Origin: Chelonoidis abingdonii
Lineage: Eukaryota; Chordata; Testudines; Testudinidae
Length of the DNA stretch: 64,000 bases
NCBI RefSeq assembly: GCF_003597395.2
Contig: NC_133776.1
Location: forward strand, 39,673,947-39,737,946
Direction of reading: 5' to 3'
How positions within the stretch are numbered: the stretch's first letter is position 1; the number at the start of each line of letters is the position of its first letter. The translations under genes and the position numbers were made by a program. Of the stretch, positions 11,101 through 21,141 are shown one piece after another. The notes under the pieces were generated by a model that did no database searches, had not been told where the DNA came from, and saw only the letters and a list, made by a program, of their open reading frames with translations.

Positions 11101-11250
11101 TGTTGTTAGCAGTGGTGGGGAAGCCATGCTGGTCCCAGGATATTATAGAGATAAGGTGGATGAGGTAATATCTTTTACTGGACCAGCTTCTGAAGCTCAA
11201 AAGCTTGTCTCTTTCCCTCACTCCCCAGTGTCTCTCTAATCATCATATCA
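11101..11250. mobile_element. Decayed Penelope-like tail, inverted remnant of a second family
   Basis: The first part (to about 11190) contains aagccatgctggtcccagg and ggtaatatcttttactggac, which I recognise as the reversed terminus of a turtle PLE-like family. From 11191 the orientation flips: gaagctcaaaagcttgtctc is the forward-oriented hinge block of the same family, ending with gtctctctaatca. So this is a third inverted arrangement, much older than the other two. The tgaagctcaaaagc text corresponds to the region where other family members show a hammerhead-like core, but the core is deleted here. Confidence 0.5.
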
Positions 11251-11589
11251 CTCTGAAATTGCTGAAGAAAGGAAGTGATTGGAATTCTCTATGACAGAGA
11301 AAACAAAAGCAGAGACCAAAAGTAAGTGGAATTGGAGTAGAATAAGGGAAACTGTAGGCCTAATTCACGCTCTGCTGTGTGCACACAACTCACACATGGC
11401 CTTCAGTGAGAATCCTGTCTGAAAGCTGAAGTATGCCCCTTCTGTCAACAGCTCTAATCTAATAATATGATTAATGAGTATAAAGTAAGGTTTAAGCTTT
11501 TAATTAAAACAGGCAATTATAAGTCACTGAGCAGTGAAGGTCTAGCTGGGCTCCTCTGAAGTAGGTTATTTAACAGAATGAGATGTCCC

Positions 11590-13080
11590 AAAAAGAGTTA
11601 GTGGGCCAAAATTTTTCTTGACTTATATCCTGTGCAATGCATGACTGAGAGCAGAATTTGATCTGTTGCACCCCTCTCTACCTGGTTACCTCCTTTAATG
11701 CCAATCCGCTTACAGGTTTTGATGGACAGGTCTGGGTTCTTTGGGAACCTGCCACCCACTGAGCAGGCTGTATCTTCTTTCTTTCTTTTCTGTGAAATTA
11801 TTTGGCGGTCCCTCCACCCCCCTCGCTCCTTCCTGGCAGGGTCACCAGGGCAGCTTGGGCGGAAAATTCTAACTACAGAGTAATCCCCACTTACTTGCCA
11901 GATAGTTGGAGACTTCCAAGAAATAACACAAACAAACACAATAATTATATTAAACAGGAGAAAAATACAACATAACAGGCTGAAACACTATTTTTAGGGT
12001 CACCGCTGCCCACACTGAAAATACCCGTGACTTGATGTAGCACATGTAAAATTAGTGTCCTGTTGGCACACATATTTTGCTAGGGCCCTTGATGACCTAA
12101 AACCACAAAATTCTTCTCTGCAGTGGTTTAGCAGTGTGGCTGACTGGGTTCAGTATAGCCCAAAGGACTCACAAGTGGGAGGAGGTGGTAAATCCCTCCA
12201 CAGGTGTAACATGCATCAGGTTATAAAATCCTCAAACCCTCCTGGCTTGAGGACACAGCTGAGGGAGTAGAGGGTCCCCAAAACAAATTCCCTGACTAAC
12301 TAACTAAAAGATGGTGCACTCACAAACTCCATGAATGATCCCCAGGTTCGAAGATGATGCTGGATTCCTCAGTCACTGCAGAGGGGCTGCTGTCAGGGAT
12401 CCTCCTCAGGCAGGAATTAGGCTGCATCGGTCCCAGGATTTCTCCTCACCACAAAGGGATGCAGGGCTCAAGCTGTAGGTTACACAACTACACTAACATC
12501 TAGGGTGACCAGATGTCCTGATTTTATAGGGACAGTCCCAATTTTTGGGTCTTTTTCTTACACAGACTCCTATTACCACCCACCCCCTGTCCCAATTTTT
12601 CACACTCGCTGTCTGGTCACCCTACTAACATCCAAACTGTAGCCTCCTAGCCCAACCTCCAGTCACACACTCAGCAGGCAGCTTCCCTGGACTAGCAGGC
12701 AGAGCAGAGCTGACCATGTGGTGACTGGTCTCACCTAGGGAGCTGGCTGGGGAAATTTCCCAGCAAACACTACAAACTGGGAATCATCAGTGGGGAAGGA
12801 AAACCCAGCTGAGGGATCTGCTGTCATGTCCCCAGAGGCCAGTTCTCAGGGGGAACCCTGCTTGGAAGCCTGGGACTCACCAGCTCACCACACACCCAGT
12901 TCTGCCCTTGCCCTGGCTGGCTCCAGACTGACTCCAAAATGGCTTCTCCCCTTTCCTGAACTCCCTGGGAAGGGCATCTCACTCCCTATTGGTTGCTGGG
13001 CAGACTCTGAGCTTGCCCTAGCTCCCCCTCCTTGAGCTACCAGTAGACAGAGCTCTAGGAATCTAGTTAATCTCCCTGGA
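11590..13080. repeat. Unclassified interspersed repeat(s), interrupted by a hAT MITE
   Basis: GC-richer block with no recognisable protein. A clean hAT insertion with 8-bp TSD lies inside it at 12501-12624, so the block is older than that MITE. The class is unknown and the edges approximate; an LTR-type element is possible. Confidence 0.3.
12501..12624 (+). mobile_element. hAT-type MITE, copy 2, perfect 8-bp TSD
   Basis: 124 bp with terminal inverted repeats tagggtgaccag / ctggtcaccta (one mismatch) and a perfect 8-bp target duplication ctaacatc at 12493-12500 and 12625-12632. This copy fixes the family boundaries. No coding capacity. Confidence 0.95.
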
Positions 13081-13392
13081 GGTCACAGATCTATGGAAAT
13101 TTGTGTGTCCATGTTTGTATATATCATAGGGTGTGCAGGGAGTGATACCTAGACTTTAGACTCCCTAACTCTTCTTATTATAAGACCCTGTCTTCCGCTG
13201 CTTATTATTTTTCCAAATTTTAACTGTTTGGGCTAAAATTTTCTAAGCTGGGTGTCTGCCTTGGTCTTAAGGTTTTTGGTTTTGGGGGTCTTTGTTTTAA
13301 GTTTCAGCAAAAACAGATACACTGTTTCTGTGAGTGAGATTTGCCTCCAATAGTGACTTGGTTGTAAGATTTTTATTTTACATGCTCTAGAG

Positions 13393-13727
13393 CAGGGGTC
13401 GGCAACCTCTGGCATGCAGCTCGCCTGGGTAAGCACCCTGGCAGGCTGGGCCAGTTTGTTTACCTGCCGCGTCAGCAGGTTCAGCCGATGGCAGCTCCCA
13501 CTGGCCACAGTTCGCCATCCCAGGCCAATGGGGGCTACGGGAAGTGGCATGGGCCAAGGGATGTGCTGGGCGCTGCTTCCTGCAGCCCTCATTGTCTTGG
13601 AGCTGCGAACCACGGCCAGTGGGAGCGGCGCTCAACCGAACCTGCCAATGCAGCAGGTGAACAAACTGGCCCTGCCTGGCAGGGTGCTTACCCTGGCGAG
13701 CCACGTGCCAGAGGTTGCCGACCTCTG
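13393..13727 (+). mobile_element. Foldback hAT MITE, copy 1, 8-bp TSD
   Basis: 335 bp whose two halves are largely inverted copies: caggggtcggcaacctctgg at the left and its near complement ccagaggttgccgacctctg at the right. Flanked by ctctagag (13385-13392) and ctctagac (13728-13735), 7/8. It is much more GC-rich than its surroundings. Long open frames on both strands across this element come from its high GC content and are not genes. A second, right-truncated copy is at 44650-44953. Confidence 0.92.
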
Positions 13728-13735
13728 CTCTAGAC

Positions 13736-14146
13736 CCATCATGTTTTGGAGCAAGCACTTAAAATTTGGTAGGGAGGTTGCCCTGGTATCAGGGATGTGC
13801 CTTTTGCTGCTCCCATGGAAAAGCTGCCCAAATTTGCCAAGTTATGAGTCTTTGAAAAGCCTCCTTTCATACATATTCAGTAGAGACTTATTAAGAATTT
13901 GGCTGCTAAATTCTCTGCAGATTCCATTGGCACTGAGCATGTTCCATTCCCTTGCAGCCTGTGTGAGCAGATTGCACACATGCATCCCTTACACGGTTCC
14001 TGAGCATGCACCATTCTGGGGCTGAAGAGGCTGGCTACTGTGGCACCAGGCATCAGAACTGAGAATAGGGAGTCTGACTCTCCTGTGCTTTCAGGGCTCC
14101 CTCACTGGTGCCCAGGCAGCAAGGAGAAGGGGAGCAGCCTGACTTA
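13736..14146. other. Non-coding sequence, nothing recognised
   Basis: About 400 bp between two MITEs; open frame spill-over from the foldback element ends at 14025. No domain, motif or repeat end is seen. Confidence 0.5.
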
Positions 14147-14455
14147 GGGTTTTTCTTCACTGCAGCATTAGCTCAAATTATCCACATTCCACTCAACTTC
14201 TTGGAGTTATTCTAGCTCGAGTGAGAGTTGTCACATTGCAGAACAACTCTTGAGCAGCACAGTGTAGCAGAGTCCCCATTGCATTATACTAAATCAAACA
14301 TCAGCAACACTTGAGCTTCAACCCAACCCCCCAAAGAGCCAACTAGCTTAAATTTAAAGCACCGCTTAACTCTAGATAGAGATTTTTATATGTGCATGGA
14401 TGTTAGGGTAGGGGCAACACTCAAGTTCAAGCTAACACTGCAGTGAAGACAAACC
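14147..14455 (+). mobile_element. PIF/Harbinger-type MITE
   Basis: About 309 bp with termini gggtttttcttcactgcag and (complement of the right end) ggtttgtcttcactgcag. TTA precedes it (14144-14146); the right-hand target reads CTA rather than TTA, probably by mutation. Non-coding. Confidence 0.7.
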
Positions 14456-14654
14456 TAGTATGTATGGAGAGGGGTGTAAAACTGTGGGCAGGGAGAAGCA
14501 TGGTTGTGGATAAATCCTGATCATTGATTCAAATTGTATTGTACTTTATTAATAGGCGGCAACCTGACCCTGCAAGAAGAGGCACAGAATACTCTTTTGT
14601 TGAACCACTGTACAGGGGCTCAGGCACTATTACTTCAGTTCCTGATGCCAACAC

Positions 14655-14880
14655 AGACTTTCTGCATGACCTTGGGCAAGTCACTTAATCTTTCTGTGCC
14701 TTCATTTCACATCCGTAAAAAGGGGACAATAATACTCTGTCACTCTTAATCTGTCTTGTCTGTTTCAACTGTGAGCTTCTCAGGGTCTGGACCATCTCTT
14801 ATTTGGTGTTTGCAGAATACCTATCACAAAGGGATCGTGATCTCAGTTGTGGGCTCTAGGATCTATCATAATACAAACAA
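14655..14880 (+). mobile_element. MIR-like CORE-SINE, copy 1
   Basis: The block tgaccttgggcaagtcactt followed by ctttctgtgccttcatttca, a 'gtaaaaaggggacaataata' segment and a 'gtgagcttctcaggg' segment is the diagnostic order of amniote MIR-type SINEs. The 3' part (tgggctctaggatctatcat) matches the tail commonly seen in reptile copies. Old and divergent. Confidence 0.75.
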
Positions 14881-17800
14881 TAGAAAATAAACTGACTGGT
14901 GAGATATGCAGTTGTTTTGAATCCCAGTGATCCGTGCAGGTGTTAGTGTGAGGTAGATGAGTCCTGAAACAGGGTAAAGATTAGATAGAAGAAAAAATGA
15001 AAAAGCAAGTGTAAATAAAAGGGATTTCCATTTGCTTTGCTGAGATTTTCTTACAATTTGACTTACAGTAGTTTGTTAACATTGTGAGATGGAGCAAGAC
15101 GATAATTTTAAATGCTGCAGGGCATTCTTCCAATCATTGGACAAAAAAGCACTACACATGTTAAAAAAACCTAAGTATCTACTCTTGTAATGCAGGTTCA
15201 TTAGGCAACAGATTGATTTATTGTATTGTTTCCTTTATAAATTATTTTCATTATGTTGTATCACAGTACATGCCTACTGCTCTGGGGGAATATGCAGGAA
15301 TGAATTGAACAGCATGTGTAATAGACTGTTTTAATTAAAATAGTGTAATGCATATTTCAATGGTATTAACAAAAACAAAATTGATTTCTGAGTAATTGAA
15401 TATATTAAAGCTTAGGTGCTTTGCATCTATTGTTTAACCCTCTGAGGTCAACTTCATTTGGTGTTCTAAAGCAGATGGCGTTCATTTACTTCCAAATGTT
15501 TCAGCTGGAGAATTTTCCTCTCCACTATTGGCATTTTCTCCTATCCTCTCGACCCGTGCATGTGTGTAGCAGCACTACTGAGAAACAGGAGAGCATAACC
15601 CTCAAATTCAATAAGATTCTTGATTCCTTCCAGTGCCTTGGAGTGAGGTCCAGAGGTGAGACACAGTTCTGAGATACAGGAAAGCCCATTACTCCTGTGC
15701 ACTTTTTAACCTGATGTTCTGTGGTGACAGCAATAATACACCACCATAATTCCATTAGTTAATGAACACTTCAAGAATGTGTCCATCATAAAAAATACAC
15801 TTAAAATTATAGTCATTCAATTATCTACCTTTTAAAGTAGCTTCTTTTTTCCTACCTTATTAAAGTAGGTCAATTACAATTTTTTTTCCTTCAGCCCCTC
15901 AAAAGTTTACTTCTTTTAACTTTAAGGCAGTTAGTTAGATGATAGACTGAAAAACAAGCACACAGATTGCAATAATGTTGGCTGAATTATAAATAACAAA
16001 AAACGAATAAACAAAACAAAATAAAAACAAGACATTCCCCACAATTCTAGTAAATTAACAATGGCATAGAGTTGGACTAGCTGTCCTACAGTGGTCACCA
16101 TTAAAAAAACAGTCTTTGCTAGTAGTTTCCACCTATTGTATCTAACATACCATAACATTCCCCTAAATATTATAAGAAATACAACTTTTGTCTCTCTTGG
16201 GAAATGTGATTTTTTTAATGGAGACTACTGTACAGTAATGGTTCACTTCAACATGTATATACTATGATTCTATGAACATATATTATCTCTATCATGCAAT
16301 AGGGAAGTACATAGCAATTTGGATTCTAAGCCCCTATGCCAGATTCTTTATCCCACTCCATCCCCTTTGCGCTGCTTCTGTGGTAGAAAGGGAAAGCAGT
16401 TGTAGCTTGCCTGCTGAGGATACCTCACCTTGAGGGAGTTGCTACAGGTGAACAGTTGGCATAGTTAAATTTTTGACCACTCTTCCTTCCCATACCCCAT
16501 CCACAAGGGGTGTGGTGGAGGTGGGCGTGGGGAAGGGTTTAGAAGAGGAGTGGGCTAATCTCTAACTATGATGTACTGGTGGATGGTCCCTTAGGGATAG
16601 TTGCCAGCTACTGCAAGTTAATGCAGCCTTCAAATGCTGGTGCTGAGAAATAGGGAGCCAATAACCACCTCCTTGATGACCTTCCCTCACTGCTGTGCTC
16701 ATTAAATCTGAGCTATAAATTATATTGTTTATAGCAGAGATGCAAGAACTTAACAGATTCTACCTGATGGTAGGGAAACTTATTAGGTGAAATCCTGGGC
16801 CCCTCAAAATCATGGCAACATTCCTTGGCTGCAGTAGGGTTAGGATTTCACCTACTGTTTTATAAAGCCTGCTATAGCTGACAAGTACGTGAACACAGGT
16901 GAAAGTGAATTAAACTTGTATATCTGGGTGGATGGGAGGGATAAGAGGGCTAAGTACAGAAGAAAGAAATATAATCATAATGATAGTGAAAAATTAATAT
17001 AAGTCTAACAATGTAAGAGCAGTAAGAGGTTTGATAATGGTTGTGTAGGTTTGGATATGTCAAGTATAAGAATAAATAAACAACCAAGGCCAAGCAGAAC
17101 TTTTGTAACCCAAAAGGCAGCAAAGCTAGATACTCCAGAACGTTCAGTAGGAACTTCATTATCACCAATCCAGATAACAAAGGAGGTGCCCAGTAACGGG
17201 TGGCAGTACAGGATCCTAGCATATATATTTTTCCTCACAAATCCGTCATCCCCATTTAAAAAATTATCATATATTTTCTAAGTGTTCTGTGGGAACTCCT
17301 TTACCCAACAACACGTTTTAAAAAATGATTGCTCTGCCTTTTATAACAGAAGAGTGGTCCATATTAGTGACGACTCATTAATTCACTGGGTTTCATAGGA
17401 AAATTCTTATTACTTTTAAGCACCTACTTCAGGTCTTCTGCTCACTTCCCATCGAGGAGCTGCAGATAGATTCCAAATCGTTCCCATAAAAGAATAGAAC
17501 ACTGAACTATTTTTACATACATTTTAGTCTTTATAGTTTCCACTGCTATGGAATTAATGTGACTTGGCTGGAACCCCAATTACTTCTGGGTTGTGATTTA
17601 TAAAGCACCAGTACAGATTTAATTTTTTAAAAGAATGATTTCCCACATGTTAACGTTATTAGTCCACTTTTTAGATATAATCTCTCCTTTTCTTTCCTTG
17701 AAACTGGTCATCTTTTAAAAGTCCTTTTTGGGGTCTTCCTGAAATCGGTTTTAAGAGTAATAGGAATATGCTTATAAGTGAAAAGCATTTAAAGAATGTA

Positions 17801-18584
17801 GGTAACACGACAAAATGATGTGTTTTGGATATTTAACATTTCCAAGGCAAAATGAATCAATACACTAAAACTCTAAATGAAGCTCCAGGAATCTGATTAC
17901 TAGAGTTATCAGAATTATTAACTGCAAATAAAGTATGAGAAGGATTTCCCCTTTATTCTGTCTGTACAGTCTCAGTAAACTGATCTTGATTTCTATGAAG
18001 TATTTGTTCCTTGTAAATATTCGCTGAACAGTTTATGGAAAGAAATGTCAGGCTATCGTTCGCAGACTCTTTATTTTCACAATTTGCTAGTCATTATTTG
18101 TGGTGTGTGATTGGTCAATAAAATTGTATTGTTTACACATCCTTGACTGGATGATTGAAATTTCTTTAAAAGGAAAATAAGGATGGATGAGAAATAATAA
18201 TAATTTATTATTTTATTATTATATATTTGTATTACCATAAGAGCTAGAGGCTCCAGCTGACCTTGGTCTCCATTCTGCTAGGCAGAAGATTTTCATGAAT
18301 AACTGGAGATCAACCAAATACTCACAATCAAATCATGCGATGAAGCAAAATTGCCACTTTTATTTGTAACTCTCCCCTCCCAAAAAACCACCTTAAATAA
18401 CTGAGTCTGATCACACCTTTAAAGCACAGACCTGTGATGTAGCTACATAGCACTACAGGAAACGCTCAGAAAGCAAATTGTACCTTAGAGTTGTCAAGCT
18501 TGGTGAGCGTGTATAACTACTGAAAAGTCTTGTAGAAGTGTTTGGTGAGTATGTCCCTCTGCAGCCAGCCAGCCAGCCATTTTT
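14881..18584. other. Non-coding AT-rich sequence
   Basis: No gene or delimited transposon is recognised. Noted: a hairpin-forming repeat fragment at 16785-16853 and an (AAT/ATT)-rich run at 18194-18232. Frames on the minus strand near 16950-17240 have transmembrane-like composition only because the DNA is AT-rich. Confidence 0.5.
16785..16853. repeat. Inverted-repeat fragment of an ancient amniote repeat
   Basis: aggtgaaatcct at 16785-16796 is perfectly complementary to aggatttcacct at 16842-16853, with a 45-bp loop. The words gtgaaatcctgg / aggatttcacc are typical of a widespread old reptile repeat; the class is not known to me. Confidence 0.6.
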
Positions 18585-18599
18585 CACTGGCTGTTTGTG

Positions 18600-18700
18600 G
18601 CTATCATTAGCTATTGGGGTAGCACTTGGGCTAGGCGCTATACAAATATATAACAAAAAGATAGTCCCTGCCCTAAAGTGCTTACAGTTTAAGTACAGAA
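18600..18700 (+). repeat. Ancient vertebrate LINE/SINE tail, copy 1
   Basis: The order ctaggcgctatacaaatata, acaaaaagatagtccctgcc, ctaaagtgcttacagtttaa is a well-known conserved tail found across amniotes (CR1/L3-related in my recollection). A second copy is at 32690-32790. Confidence 0.55.
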
Positions 18701-20228
18701 GGGGCTCAATCCTGCAAGGTGCCAAGCATTCTCACTCTGATCCAGCAAAACACTTAACCACAAGCTTAGCTTCAAATGTTTATAGTCTCTTTGACTACCA
18801 TGAGATCATTTATGTGTTTAAAGTTAAACACATGCTTAAATGCTCTGCTGGGATGGAGTTGGTTGCAGGATGGAGTCCAATGGCATCTACTGAACCCCGG
18901 AAGCACTTGTAGAAAAGCAGTACTTTCACTTAGAAGACTTCAAGGGCTGTAGGTGTGCCCAGCTTCTATGCAGGCCAGCGAAAGGGGTGGGGGGCGGTCC
19001 TTGCTCCCTGCGCTGCTACTGCACTGGCTCGGGGTCCAGGCACAATCTGGGCCTCTCTGTATTATTCTGCTCATTACGCGCAGGCTAGTTAGCAAACAAA
19101 GAGAAATACTCAAGTGTATAGTAGCATTCATGTTGACTGTGAAGACATTTGTCAGCTTATTTGCTGAGGATTAGCAAGAGACTTGCACCAGAATGGCATA
19201 TCCAAACACCCTGGAACTTTGGGGAAGTTCATAATTGGATTCAGATGCATATTTTGGAGGTAGTCCCCTATTTTTGTAATGTGCAGAACTGTAATCCTCG
19301 ATTAGAATACCTTGGGATGTATTCTCCCCCACAGGATGAGGGAAATTCAACTCTGATGCAGAAGGATTGAGTGCTGATCCAACATAAGGGGGTCCTGATC
19401 CTGACTAGGACCTTTGGGCCCTCCTGTAATACAAAAAGACAAGAACAAGTACTGAAGCACTTGTTTAGGAAAGAAAGTATAATAAATTATATGCACTTTG
19501 CAAAAAAAAGTAAGAAAAATAAAATGCAATATAAGATGTATGAAAAAAGTATGTTTAAAATTAATAAAAGCTAGTATACATGGGTGAGCCTATAATACTG
19601 AATCACTGTCTTCACAAAATAGAGGATCAAGGAAATATATATCACTTTTAGACTTTCAAAATGCATTACAATCAGCAATGATATAAGAAAAATCACACAA
19701 AATAATTTCACCCAAGAAAGAGCTGAATTGGGAGCTAAACTTTAAAAAAAGTCTTTTACAAGCCATGCTTGTGAGGTGCACAGGAAACAATTTAGTTCCC
19801 TTGCGAGCATGCTCAAACCTTTGAGTCAAATCTTTACCTAACCTACAGAAGCAGTCCCAGTAAAGTGAATGTGCCATCCTTTTAAAGCCACTCTCTCTTC
19901 TGATATCTGACCCAGGTGTGTTCTGTGTGAAATATCTATGAGGTGAAGGTGGAGGGGGAATCAAGCAAGCATACTAAGGATCCAAACTTGCTTTAGAAGG
20001 CCCATCTCTTGTGCTGTCATTGACGTTGGAGCAGGATTTGCCTCAGCTATTTACATATTTCGCCATACATGGCTTTCATATCATGGTGTAACAAAATGAG
20101 CAATCTCATCACCAGATTCACTTGTTTGAATGTTATAGTCTCGTCCCTTATCCATTGTTTGCTACTGTCTTTTTAGACCCTGATCCTGCAAAAACTTTAT
20201 AAGTGCCATTGAAGTCACTTGTAGTCAC
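18701..20228. other. Non-coding with scattered ancient repeat fragments
   Basis: Around 18705-18860 the words ctcaatcctgcaaggtgcc, aaaacacttaacca and aaacacatgcttaaatgctc recall an old amniote repeat also visible near 25855 and 39840-39905. The TSD and pre-insertion context of the PLE at 20229 lie in similar text. No gene is seen. Confidence 0.45.
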
Positions 20229-20354
20229 AAAGTTAAGCATTAGAGATCGCAGATCTTGGAAGACAGGCCAGTCCTTGCTTACAGATAACCCCCAAATCTG
20301 AAGCAAATACTCACCAGCAACCACACAACAAAAACACTAACCCTGGAACCTATC

Positions 20355-20689
20355 CTTGCAACAAAGCCCATTGCCAACTCTGTCCACATATTTATTCAGG
20401 GGATACCATCATAGGAACTAATCACATCAGCCACGCCATCAGGGGCTCATTCACCTGCACGTCTACCAATGTGATATATGCCATCATGTTCCAGCAATGC
20501 CCCTCTGCCATGTACATTGGCCAAACCGAACAGTCTCTACATAAAAGAATAAATGGACACAAATTAGATGTGAAGAATTATAACATTAAAAAACCAGTCC
20601 GAAAACACTTCAATCTCCATGGTCACTCTATTACAGACCTAAAAGTCGCAATATTGCAACAAAACAACTTCAAAAACAGACTCCAATGA
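20355..20689 (+). pseudogene. PLE polyprotein, Cys-linker and GIY-YIG endonuclease remnant
   Basis: This part of the PLE protein nicks the target DNA for target-primed reverse transcription. In one frame, the linker C-N-K-A-H-C-Q-L-C-P-H-I (from about 20355) matches the zinc-binding cysteine/histidine motif placed between reverse transcriptase and endonuclease in PLEs. Then come C-T-S-T-N-V-I-Y-A-I-M and the endonuclease signature MYIGQTEQSLHKRINGHK, with GIY-YIG represented as VIYAI and MYIGQT, the conserved Arg in KRINGHK, and a downstream KKPVRKHFNLHGHS with the conserved His/Asn region. The frame upstream carries a stop and a frameshift near 20290-20350. It ends at a stop after NNFKNRLQ. 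Only a fragment remains, so it cannot act. Confidence 0.85.
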
Positions 20690-21008
20690 GAGACTGCTGA
20701 ATTGGAATTAATTTCCAATTGGACACCATTAAATTAGGCTTGAATAAAGACTGGAGGTGGATGGGCCATTATACAAAGTAAAACTATTTCCCCATGTTTA
20801 ATTCCCTCTCCAGTTCCTTACATCTCCTTGTCAATTGCCGGAAATGGGCCATTTTCATTATCACTACAAACAGTTTTTTTCTCTCCTGCTGATAATAGCT
20901 CACCTTAACTGATCATTCTTCTTATGGTGTGTATGGTAACAGCCATTGTTTCATGTTCTCTGTGTATATATATATATATCTTCCTACTGTATTTTCCACT
21001 ACCTGCAT

Positions 21009-21046
21009 CCGATGAAGTGGGCTGTAGCCCACAAAAGCTTATGCTC
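21009..21046 (+). ncRNA. Hammerhead-ribozyme-like block in the PLE tail
   Basis: CCGATGA (21009-21015), a 6-bp stem gtgggc/gcccac with loop tgta (21017-21032), AAAA where the ribozyme consensus has GAAA (a likely CpG decay), a mini-stem gc/gc with a 4-base loop, then TC. This follows the strand order of a type I hammerhead core, but the second core base is C rather than U and I see no stem I pairing, so activity is doubtful. Hammerheads have been reported in Penelope-like elements. Confidence 0.4.
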
Positions 21047-21141
21047 AAATAAATTTGTTAGTCTCTAAGGTGCCACAAGTACTCCTGTTCTTTCTGCAGA
21101 TACAGACTAACACGGCTGCTACTCTGAAAAAAGTTAAGCAT

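Larger units (their letters stand above)
20229..21141 (+). mobile_element. Penelope-like element, 5'-truncated, with 12-bp TSD
   Basis: The insertion 20241-21129 lies between direct repeats aaagttaagcat at 20229-20240 and 21130-21141. It contains, in order, a decayed C-terminal coding region with the Cys-rich linker and GIY-YIG domain, a roughly 300-bp AT-rich 3' UTR with a (TA)n run near 20968-20979, a hammerhead-like block at 21009-21046 and the terminal segment ending gctactctgaaa. PLEs are retroelements that pair a telomerase-like reverse transcriptase with a GIY-YIG endonuclease; the reverse transcriptase is absent from this truncated copy. Confidence 0.85.

Noticed and set aside
13414..14025. 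203-residue open frame, the longest in the window
   Set aside because: It starts inside the GC-rich foldback hAT (13393-13727) and runs past its right end into unrelated DNA; both strands are open over the element, as expected of a low-stop, GC-rich inverted repeat.
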